From JANWHF01 sp036276235 (GTDB lineage Bacteria; Planctomycetota; Phycisphaerae; Tepidisphaerales; Tepidisphaeraceae), in NCBI GenBank assembly GCA_036276235.1, contig DATBDZ010000304.1:1-19997 (forward strand): a stretch of DNA of 19,997 nucleotides, read 5' to 3'. How positions within the stretch are numbered: the first letter of the stretch is position 1; every line of letters starts with the position of its first letter. Below are positions 14,079 to 19,997 of this stretch, in pieces. Under the pieces are notes generated by a model. It saw only the letters and a list, made by a program, of their open reading frames with translations. It made no database searches and had not been told where the DNA came from. The position numbers were made by a program, and so were the translations under genes.

Positions 14079-14260
14079 GAATAAGTAGTCAGAGGGAATA
14101 AGTAGGCAGTAGTCAGAAATTGCCGCCACTCCGCTTCCTCTGCCTACTGCCTACTGGTTTCCGCCTACTCATTCACTCTGCCTACTCATTCACTCTGCCT
14201 ACTCATTCCCTCTGACTACTTATTCCCTCTCACTACTCATTCCCTCTGCCTACTCATTTT
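14079..14260. repeat. 17-base tandem array and inverted heptamer repeat G (word GTAGTCA/GTAGGCA)
   Basis: The right side has five and a half tandem 17-base units from 14165 (consensus CTACTCATTCMCTCTGC, starts at 14165, 14182, 14199, 14216, 14233, 14250). The left side has the complement GTAGTCA, GTAGGCA, GTAGTCA at 14085, 14102 and 14109. The unit is a 7-base word plus a 10-base spacer, the same as in hairpin E. CTGCCTA occurs as a pure 7-base repeat in the centre (near 14139-14155). The array includes the TGA stop of the HEAT gene and ends 18 bases before the RidA-like start. Strongly unequal arms suggest recent unit expansion. Confidence 0.93.
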
Positions 14261-15729
14261 CCGACATCCGGCTCGCCATGGTCGAGCGACACGCCGCTTT
14301 CCAGGACCAGCGGAACCAATGCGCCCAGCGTAACTTCTCCATCGGCGGTGACTTTGACACCTTCGGTTTTGATTCGCACGCTTTGCGCCATGTCGCTCAT
14401 CGCCTTGAATGCGGGGACCAGCGCCGCCTGCGCGGCCAGCGCGTTGGCCGTTTCGCGCAACTCCGCCCTGGCCACCACGAGGGCTTGGGAGATTTCCACT
14501 GGATCGGTGCCGGTGGCGGAGACTTGAACCGTAACAGCCGGCGGATTTGCCGACCGCTTCTGTGCGGCGACGAGCGTTACCGTGTCCATCGGCCCCAGAA
14601 ACGTGTCGGAGAAAAGGCCGATCTGCTTGAGGTCCAACACTTTGGTCACCAACCAAAACGGCTTTTGCGTATCGATCGATTGAATCAGCTTGCCCAGCTC
14701 CGCGTTGGCGGAAAAGGTGCCCGCGCCTTTGGAGATCGCCGTTAGCACTTCATCGACCCGCATTTCCCCCTTTGCCTCGGCGGCTACGAGGACCGCCATG
14801 CCGGGCCGGGGAAAGAGCAGCGCCGTGGACTCGTCGAAGAGATAGGCGTCGGTCCCGCTGAAGACCTTTTTGGCGACCTGATTGCGTTGCAGAAAATCGA
14901 CGATAGTCGGCATATCAAACTCGCCGCGCGCGATGATGATCGCATCGCCCGGCTGGCCCAGCGGCGCGGTGTACCAGCCGAGGGTGATGCTATCGAGCCG
15001 CACATTGCCGATCGCTTCGATGCCGCCGATAACCCGGGCATTGATCCGCTGAATCATCGCCTCGCGATCGTCGCCCGGCACGGTCATCGGAAAGCCGTCG
15101 AAGATCTTTTCCAAAGGAAGCGCCGCGCCGCCGGTGGGAACAAGCTGGCAGACCATGTCCTGCTTCTGCGGCAGCAAATTGACGTCCGCCATCCGATCGG
15201 CCGGCGGACGTGTTGGCAATGTCGCCGGCTTTCCTTCGATCGCCGCGATCGCCTGCCGCGCGTAGTCGCCGACGAATTGCTCCTTCGAATCGGCCAAGGC
15301 TTGCAGCGCCGCCAATGCGTCACGGTTTTTCAATTCTCCGAGCGTGCGGATCGCCATGAGTCGTCGAACCGATCGCGATTTTTGCGAGAGTTGAATCTGT
15401 CCGATGAGGGCGCGGGATTGAGCGGCCATTTCGGCATCGCCGTCGCGTGCCGCCGCCTCCAGTTGCGGGATCGCCTCCCGACCAGCGGCCAAAATCCCCC
15501 GCGCGGCCCGTTCGCGGGCCTGCGGATCAGCCGCCGAGAGCTCGTCAATCAACTTTCGGACATTCGTGGAATCGGTCAGCTCCCCAAGCATGCGATCGAC
15601 GGTCGGCTCAACCGCTTTGGTTTTCCAGTAGGCGGAGGAAGAGATATAGCCCAGGAGATCGTTAGGCCCACCGCCCGCCATTGACATGACGATGGCAAGC
15701 ACAAGTGATGCGAAATCTGGCACGCCCAT
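14254..15729 (-). CDS. HEAT-repeat protein of unknown function, 491 aa
   Basis: Residues about 45-175 form helical HEAT-type pairs (RKLIDELSAADPQARERAAR, AIPQLEAAARDGDAEMAAQS, RLMAIRTLGELKNRDALAAL, YARQAIAAIEG). A Pro-rich linker follows, then a larger alpha/beta region of unrecognised family with motifs such as GDAIIIARGEFDMPTIVDFL and FWLVTKVLDLKQIGLF. The N-terminal VPDFASLVLAIVMSMAGGG could be a weak signal or membrane segment. I choose ATG 15729 because AAGGAG lies 7 bases upstream; an in-frame start at 15843 would add 38 residues translated from hairpin H. HEAT repeats usually mediate protein contacts. The stop codon lies within the 17-base repeat array. Confidence 0.8.
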   Translation of the reverse strand: MGVPDFASLVLAIVMSMAGGGPNDLLGYISSSAYWKTKAVEPTVDRMLGELTDSTNVRKLIDELSAADPQARERAARGILAAGREAIPQLEAAARDGDAEMAAQSRALIGQIQLSQKSRSVRRLMAIRTLGELKNRDALAALQALADSKEQFVGDYARQAIAAIEGKPATLPTRPPADRMADVNLLPQKQDMVCQLVPTGGAALPLEKIFDGFPMTVPGDDREAMIQRINARVIGGIEAIGNVRLDSITLGWYTAPLGQPGDAIIIARGEFDMPTIVDFLQRNQVAKKVFSGTDAYLFDESTALLFPRPGMAVLVAAEAKGEMRVDEVLTAISKGAGTFSANAELGKLIQSIDTQKPFWLVTKVLDLKQIGLFSDTFLGPMDTVTLVAAQKRSANPPAVTVQVSATGTDPVEISQALVVARAELRETANALAAQAALVPAFKAMSDMAQSVRIKTEGVKVTADGEVTLGALVPLVLESGVSLDHGEPDVGK

Positions 15730-15780
15730 GTCGCCGCTCCTTGTGTAACAGCCTAGACGCTGAATTGGACGGGGGCAACA

Positions 15781-15881
15781 GTTGAAACAGTCGTTGAAAC
15801 GTGAAGACGGGGATGTGAAACGTGAAAACGTGAAACGTGACAAAACGACAGGCGATCGTCACGTTTCACGTTTCACATCCC
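15781..15881. repeat. Heptamer-word hairpin H (word GTGAAAC)
   Basis: Copies of GTGAAAC run at 15815, 15822 (with an extra A) and 15830, preceded by looser GTTGAAAC copies at 15781 and 15793. The right arm 15857-15881 carries the complement ACGTTTCACGTTTCACATCCC. GGGATGTGAAACGTGAAA pairs perfectly with the right arm, and the left has one extra word. Unlike the others it lies between two divergent genes, not at a gene end, in the 280-base gap shared by the HEAT and OmpA-like genes. Confidence 0.92.
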
Positions 15882-15903
15882 GCGGCCAGGTATCGGGAAC
15901 AAA

Positions 15904-15932
15904 ACGGGTACCATCAATTTCCCGTATTTTTT
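15904..15932 (+). terminator. Weak terminator-like hairpin with T-run
   Basis: ACGGG pairs with CCCGT around a 12-base loop, and a run of six T follows (15927-15932); a slightly larger CGGGAA/TTCCCG pairing is also possible. It sits in the divergent region 77 bases before the OmpA-like gene, so it may limit readthrough from hairpin H or be a chance structure. Confidence 0.3.
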
Positions 15933-16009
15933 CTGCTCCCGTCCCTTGCAAATTGCCCGGCGCTCACGCAAACTATCATGCCTAGTCAACTGAAGAACAA
16001 GGAGATTCT

Positions 16010-16909
16010 ATGGCACGGATGCCTCGCTGGATTGGTATTTCACTTCTGAGTTTTGTCGCGTTCGGTTGCGTCCCGCTGGAAAAATACAACGCCGCACGGC
16101 TTGATAGCGAGCAATACGCTCAGCGTCTTGCCGCTGCCGAGCGTGAAAAGGGCGAGCTGCAGGCCCAGTCGGCCGCCTACAAGCAGCAGCTTGACGCCGT
16201 CATGATGAACGGCGGCTCCAAGGACGCGCTGGTGGTCAATCAGGCCAACCAGATCACCGAGCTTCAGCATCAGGTGGACGAGCTCAACCGCCGCTATGAA
16301 GGCGCGATGAACCGCGTCGGCCAAGCCGTGGCGCTTGATCCGGTCCTAAACAACGCATTGACGCAGTTCGCGGCACAAAACCCGGACCTGGTCGAATTCG
16401 ATTCGACGCGCGGCGTCGTCAAGTTCAAAAGCGACGTCACCTTCAACACCGGCTCGGCCGAACTGGCCAGCAGCGCCAAGGGCGCGATCGACCGCTTCGC
16501 GTCGATCCTCAATTCGCCCGCCGCCATGGCCTATGAGTTCATGGTCGTCGGCCACACGGACGACACCAAGGTACAGCATCAGGCGACCATCGCCGCCGGC
16601 CACAAGGACAACTGGTATCTGTCGGCTCACCGCGCGATTTCGGTCGGCGAAGAGCTGATGCACAGCGGCACGTCCGCCAGCCGCATGGAAGTGGCGGGCT
16701 TCGCCGATCAGCGTCCGGTCGCCAGCAACGCGACCGCCGCCGGCAAGCAACAGAACCGCCGCGTCGAGGTGCTGATCCTCCCGACGACCGTGCGAAGCAC
16801 ATCGCCGGGCGTCGCGAACATCAGCGCCCCGCGCCGTTCATCTCCCAAGCCAGAGATGAACAAGGACGCGACCGTCGAAACCGACCGCCGGCCGATCCTG
16901 AACAAGTAG
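16010..16909 (+). CDS. OmpA-family peptidoglycan-associated lipoprotein, 299 aa
   Basis: Residues 1-20 are a signal peptide ending in a lipobox (VAFGC, Cys20), so the protein should be lipidated and membrane-anchored. Residues 28-105 are a predicted coiled coil rich in Gln, Glu and Ala. Residues about 135-257 form an OmpA C-terminal peptidoglycan-binding domain: FNTGSAEL, VVGHTDDTKV (179-188), NWYLSAHRA (201-209) and QNRRVEVLI (248-256), with the usual Asp and Arg for diaminopimelate binding. The tail is Pro/Ser/Lys-rich. AAGGAG lies 5 bases before the ATG. A strong terminator follows. It is the only gene of its transcription unit and probably links an envelope membrane to the cell wall. Confidence 0.9.
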   Translation: MARMPRWIGISLLSFVAFGCVPLEKYNAARLDSEQYAQRLAAAEREKGELQAQSAAYKQQLDAVMMNGGSKDALVVNQANQITELQHQVDELNRRYEGAMNRVGQAVALDPVLNNALTQFAAQNPDLVEFDSTRGVVKFKSDVTFNTGSAELASSAKGAIDRFASILNSPAAMAYEFMVVGHTDDTKVQHQATIAAGHKDNWYLSAHRAISVGEELMHSGTSASRMEVAGFADQRPVASNATAAGKQQNRRVEVLILPTTVRSTSPGVANISAPRRSSPKPEMNKDATVETDRRPILNK

Positions 16910-16939
16910 CAGCAGAATACCGAGAATCAATCGACGCCT

Positions 16940-16978
16940 CAGACACCCTGCCAACGGTTGGCGGGGTGTCTGTATTTT
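16940..16978 (+). terminator. Strong intrinsic terminator after the OmpA-like gene
   Basis: CAGACACCCT and GCCAAC (16940-16955) pair with GTTGGC and GGGGTGTCTG (16957-16972), a 16-base stem with one T-G wobble, followed directly by TATTTTTT. It lies 31 bases after the stop codon. Confidence 0.92.
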
Positions 16979-17035
16979 TTCTCTCGCTTCTGTCACCCGG
17001 CCACGATCGGACACGTGGATACATCCTGCATTTGT

Positions 17036-17064
17036 TTGATAATCCGTTGCCGGACGCTTATCTT
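17036..17064 (+). promoter_or_regulatory. Sigma-70-type promoter for the small protein and dCTP deaminase
   Basis: TTGATA (17036-17041) and TATCTT (17059-17064) are separated by exactly 17 bases, and the start codon is 27 bases beyond the -10 box, with AAAGGA in between. The match is good but not tested; it sits between a terminator and an operon, where a promoter is expected. Confidence 0.55.
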
Positions 17065-17090
17065 TGGATTAGAGAGAAAGGATCATCTCC

Positions 17091-17387
17091 ATGGTCGCAA
17101 CATCCGGAAGAACGCAGCAAATGAATGAGCAGTTTTTGACCTGCAAGGTCTATCCTGGGATGTTCAGCGATGAAGTTGCCATCGCCTATCGGCCGAACGC
17201 TGGGCGAACCTCCGTTTCCTCCTATTTCGTTCCGAAGGATCGAGTGGTGGCTGACTTATCAGGACGAGAAACCACAGGAATGTTACGGGTGCTGGTCTTT
17301 CGTGAAGGTCAGACAACCTGGGCCGTCGTGCCGAATGAGAATCAGACGATCATTGAGATCGATGAAGCGGATTTAACCGCACCATGA
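17091..17387 (+). CDS. Small unrecognised protein coupled to dCTP deaminase, 98 aa
   Basis: A 98-residue soluble beta-rich protein: FLTCKVYPGMFSDEVAIAY, SVSSYFVPKDRVVAD, MLRVLVFREGQTTWAVVP, QTIIEIDEADL. No family is recognised. The stop overlaps the next start as ATGA, so translation is coupled to the deaminase gene. AAAGGA lies 8 bases before ATG 17091; an internal ATG at 17121 is a possible alternative. Coupling suggests a functional partner of the deaminase, for example a regulator, but nothing in the sequence shows this. Confidence 0.75.
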   Translation: MVATSGRTQQMNEQFLTCKVYPGMFSDEVAIAYRPNAGRTSVSSYFVPKDRVVADLSGRETTGMLRVLVFREGQTTWAVVPNENQTIIEIDEADLTAP

Positions 17388-17971
17388 TCTTAGCGAATGT
17401 CAGCATCCACGAAGCGATCGACAAGGGGTGGATTAAGATTGCCCCAGAGCCGGCGCCGCGCCACAAAACGCCGGGGCAGGAATGCCCCTATCAAACCAGC
17501 TCCGTTGATCTTCACCTCGGAAATGAGATCTCTTACTTCCGCGAAGGTTTGGCAATCAGTATTGATCTTCGTCGCGGGAATTTCGCCGACCTATTTGGAA
17601 CCAATTCAGAGCGACGGACAATCACTAACGATCAGCCGTACGCGCTGATGCCCGGCAAGCTCGTACTTGGTAAGACACTCGAGCGAGTCGAATTCCCGAT
17701 AGTCGAAGGGCAGCCGTGCTTCGCGGCAAGGATTGAGGGACGAAGCTCCTATGCTCGCGCAGGATTATTGGTGCACTTTACCGCGCCGACGATTCACGCC
17801 GGCTTTAGTGGAACGATCACGCTGGAGCTCATCAATTTAGGAAGCATCCCGATTTTGCTTTATCCCGGCGCGCCGGTCTGCCAGTTAATCATTGAGCAGG
17901 TGCATGGAACGCCATTCCGAAACGACAGCCAATTCCAAAACCAAACACTGGCCGGCGGCGGAAAGCCGTAA
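17384..17971 (+). CDS. dcd: dCTP deaminase family protein
   Basis: The 195-residue product has the Dcd trimer-fold signatures: SSVDLHLG (39-46), EGRSSYAR (118-125) with the Arg-Ser-Ser phosphate-binding set, and TITLELIN containing Glu148 at the catalytic position. The length matches E. coli Dcd (193). The enzyme deaminates dCTP to dUTP for thymidylate supply, and some members also hydrolyse dUTP. At the position of the conserved Asp in the IDPG motif of E. coli the sequence reads IHAG (His138-Ala139), a change from the model enzyme that I believe occurs in other family members too. The gene overlaps its small partner by 4 bases. A phage-defence deaminase is an alternative, but the protein lacks the extra domains of such systems. 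Confidence 0.8.
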   Translation: MILANVSIHEAIDKGWIKIAPEPAPRHKTPGQECPYQTSSVDLHLGNEISYFREGLAISIDLRRGNFADLFGTNSERRTITNDQPYALMPGKLVLGKTLERVEFPIVEGQPCFAARIEGRSSYARAGLLVHFTAPTIHAGFSGTITLELINLGSIPILLYPGAPVCQLIIEQVHGTPFRNDSQFQNQTLAGGGKP

Positions 17972-17998
17972 AGGCTGCTCATCGCAAGCGCCGCGGAG

Positions 17999-19912
17999 TC
18001 AGTTGGATTGAGGCTGGAACATCGTTACCTTGATTTGCGACGCCGCCTGGCTGGACCGATACACCCGTTGCGTCGCCTTTTGGAAATCTTCCGGCCTGGC
18101 GTGGTAGATGTCGCAAAACGTTTGCGGGTTGCGATCGACCAGCGGGAACCAGGTGCTCTGCACCTGCACCATAATGCGGTGCCCACGCCGGAAGGTGTGA
18201 TAGACATCCGGCATCACGTACTGCACGGCGGCCATCTTGCCCGGCTCGAAGGGTTTGGGTTTCTCGAAGCTGTCGCGGAATTTGCCGCGCATGGCTTCGC
18301 CGCGGACGAGCTGTTGATAGCCGCCCATTTCGATGCCGGCGGGGTTGGGATCCGGGTTTGGAAAATCGCCCGAATAGACGTCGATCAGCTTGACGATCCA
18401 ATCCGAATCGGTGCCGCTGGTGGAAACCTGGAGCTGTGCCGTCAGCGGGCCGGCGAGCGTGACGTCCTCCTGCAGCACATCGCTCCGATAGACCAGCACA
18501 TCCGGCCGCGCGGAGGCAAAACGCTGATCGTCGAGCATATGCTCGCGCGTCATGCCGATTGCGATATTTGGAATGCAAGGCACCGGCCGATTCGGATCGC
18601 TCACGTATTCATCGAATTCACCCGCCTCATTAGCCGGCGGGTCGAAGGACAGTTTGCCGTTAGCGTGGAAGTAAAGTGATCTTTCGCGCGCGGCCTTTGG
18701 CGGCCAGGCGTCATAGCGCCGCCATTGGTTGGTGCCGGTTTCGAACACCCATGCCTTTGGATGGTTGAACTTCCCATCGTCCTTGAGGAAATGATTCAGG
18801 AAGGGCAGCTCGATACTTTGCCGATAGAAATCGCCGGTCTTGCTGCGGAAGTTGACGTTGCCAAGGCGATCGCCGTCGCCGCGCGACCAGCCACCGTGAA
18901 ACCAGGGGCCCATCACCAGCATGTTGAAGATGTCCGGATTATTGCGGCCGACTTCCTTGTAAGTGTTGAGCGCGCCGAAAAGATCCTCGGCGTCAAACCA
19001 GCCGCCGACTGTCATCACCGCCGTCTTCACGTTTTTCAGGTGCGGCCGAAGATTGCGCGATTGCCAGAACTCATCGTATGTGCCGTGGGACATCAGATCG
19101 TCCCAAAACTCAATCTTGCCCTTGAAGTAGGTCTTGTCGGAATTCGCCAGCGGGCCCATGTTCAAATAAAACTCGTAGCCATCCGGCGTCTTAAAGTCGA
19201 AAGGTTTTGGCAATTCGCGCGTCGGATCCTCCAGCGTCTGCCCGAAGCCCGAGAAAAAGCGGAACGCGTGAGGCAGATAGAACGTTCCGTTGTGATGAAA
19301 ATCATCGCCAATAAACCAGTCGGCGATCGGCGCCTGCGGCGATGCGCATTTGAGCGCCGGATGCGAATCGATCATTCCCGCCGACGTGTAGAAGCCGGGA
19401 TATGAGATCCCCATCATCCCGACCTTGCCGTTGTTGTTGGGGATATTCTTCACGAGCCAGTCGATCGTGTCGTAGGCGTCGGTGCTTTCGTCGATATCCG
19501 CCGGCCCGGACTTCACATCCTTCTGCGGCCGCATGTGAACGTAGGTGCCTTCCGATCCATATCGCCCGCGCACATCCTGTATGACAAAGATGAACTTGTC
19601 GCGCGCGTAATGCAGCATCGGCCCGCTCGGATCCGGATGTCGATCAACGCCATACGGCTTCAGCCCGTAAGGCGTCCGCGTGAGCAAAAGCGGATAAGGC
19701 GTCGAGTCATCCTTGGGTGCATAAACGGCGGTGAAGAGTTTCACGCCATCGCGCATCGGGATGCGGTATTCGTATTTGGTATAGTTCTCGCGGAGATAGT
19801 TCTGATCGATGTCGGAGGACGGCCGCGTCGTCTGCGCACGGGATGACGTGAGAGAAAGGCCGAGACATAGAAACGCCATCAGCACGCGGGTCCGAATTTG
19901 CACGGGTTTCAT
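17999..19912 (-). CDS. Secreted CocE/NonD hydrolase, alpha-amino-acid ester hydrolase-like
   Basis: A 637-residue alpha/beta-hydrolase with a C-terminal jelly-roll (about 390-630), the X-prolyl dipeptidyl-peptidase/CocE architecture. Residues 1-26 form a signal peptide (VLMAFLCLGLSLTSSRAQ) followed by TTRPSS. Catalytic residues are visible: Ser170 in GISYPG, Asp307 in GGWFDAED and His339 in GPWFHGG. WFDAED adds Glu309 and Asp310, and GDDFHHNG (202-209) an Asp. This carboxylate cluster is known to bind the amino group of substrates in alpha-amino-acid ester hydrolases, so action on amino-acid esters or beta-lactams is plausible. I prefer ATG 19912; the upstream TTG at 19948 adds 12 residues before the signal peptide. 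It converges with dcd, 27 bases apart. Confidence 0.87.
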   Translation of the reverse strand: MKPVQIRTRVLMAFLCLGLSLTSSRAQTTRPSSDIDQNYLRENYTKYEYRIPMRDGVKLFTAVYAPKDDSTPYPLLLTRTPYGLKPYGVDRHPDPSGPMLHYARDKFIFVIQDVRGRYGSEGTYVHMRPQKDVKSGPADIDESTDAYDTIDWLVKNIPNNNGKVGMMGISYPGFYTSAGMIDSHPALKCASPQAPIADWFIGDDFHHNGTFYLPHAFRFFSGFGQTLEDPTRELPKPFDFKTPDGYEFYLNMGPLANSDKTYFKGKIEFWDDLMSHGTYDEFWQSRNLRPHLKNVKTAVMTVGGWFDAEDLFGALNTYKEVGRNNPDIFNMLVMGPWFHGGWSRGDGDRLGNVNFRSKTGDFYRQSIELPFLNHFLKDDGKFNHPKAWVFETGTNQWRRYDAWPPKAARERSLYFHANGKLSFDPPANEAGEFDEYVSDPNRPVPCIPNIAIGMTREHMLDDQRFASARPDVLVYRSDVLQEDVTLAGPLTAQLQVSTSGTDSDWIVKLIDVYSGDFPNPDPNPAGIEMGGYQQLVRGEAMRGKFRDSFEKPKPFEPGKMAAVQYVMPDVYHTFRRGHRIMVQVQSTWFPLVDRNPQTFCDIYHARPEDFQKATQRVYRSSQAASQIKVTMFQPQSN

Positions 19913-19948
19913 GAGCAGCGTTATTGCAAGACGCCCGAGGGAATGCAA

Positions 19949-19997
19949 CGAAAATGCCTAGCTCCCTCTCCCCTGACTTCGACGAGCTCAGTCGAGT
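19949..19997. other. Window edge with repeat-like sequence
   Basis: CTCCCTCTCCC followed by a TCGACGAGCTCAGTCGA segment resembles the left end of an interspersed palindrome of the type seen near 4127 and 8470. It is cut by the window, so pairing cannot be judged. Confidence 0.4.

Noticed and set aside
14887..15684. Plus-strand open frame of 265 codons opposite the HEAT gene
   Set aside because: His/Arg-rich product without domains; the minus strand has HEAT repeats and an AAGGAG site.
15730..15843. Upstream in-frame start for the HEAT protein
   Set aside because: The added residues come from hairpin H (FTFSRFTS-type peptide), and AAGGAG marks the ATG at 15729.
18008..18679. Plus-strand open frame of 223 codons opposite the CocE-like gene
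   Set aside because: Antisense to the conserved C-terminal jelly-roll; no independent support.

Overview
The window looks like a chromosomal segment of a GC-rich, hopanoid-associated bacterium, most likely a planctomycete of the Phycisphaerae/Tepidisphaeraceae kind. This is inferred from the hpnK-hpnI pair, secreted proteins with Thr/Gln/Pro-rich segments just after the signal peptide (TTQPDPT, AQTTRPSS), many genes without a clear Shine-Dalgarno site, and repeat-rich intergenic DNA. No rRNA, tRNA or CRISPR array was seen.

Layout. (1) Bases 1-4025, plus strand: a phage-derived or phage-like cassette. It holds a possible small Cys protein, a DUF3168-type tail-terminator-like protein, several unrecognised proteins and two Cys-rich proteins. 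(2) 4026-4342: non-coding DNA built from palindromes. (3) 4343-8279, plus: hpnK (deacetylase), hpnI (glycosyltransferase with an unusual C-terminal extension) and a second family-2 glycosyltransferase, probably acting on hopanoids or related lipids at the membrane. (4) 8526-9641: AI-2E family exporter/permease. (5) 9691-11433, plus: a compact trio of a DUF5678-like small protein, a single-domain retropepsin-like aspartyl protease and a secreted beta-helix protein. (6) 15729-11550, minus: a HEAT-repeat protein, a RidA family protein, a phytoene/squalene synthase and a short-chain dehydrogenase. The last two look like an operon and fit the isoprenoid/hopanoid theme. (7) 16010-16909: an OmpA-type lipoprotein with a strong terminator. 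(8) 17036-17971: promoter, small protein and dCTP deaminase with an ATGA overlap. (9) 19912-17999, minus: a secreted alpha-amino-acid ester hydrolase-like CocE/NonD enzyme.

The most striking signal is not a gene. Seven intergenic inverted repeats (near 700, 2870, 3606, 11430, 13539, 14079 and 15781) have stems made of tandem 7-base words. Five use their own word family (GTCATTK, GGAGYCR, GTTGYTR, GAGRATR, GTGAAAC), and two (11430 and 14079) share the word GTAGTCA. Six of the seven start within about 15 bases of a stop codon or overlap it. Tandem heptamers resemble the STRR repeats of cyanobacteria, but the shared hairpin architecture with changing words and the placement at gene ends deserve study. 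A second class of palindromes (GTAGGGTG..., CCCCTCACCC..., CATGGGTT..., GCACGGCTTT...) fills other gaps and even supplies the start region of one gene.
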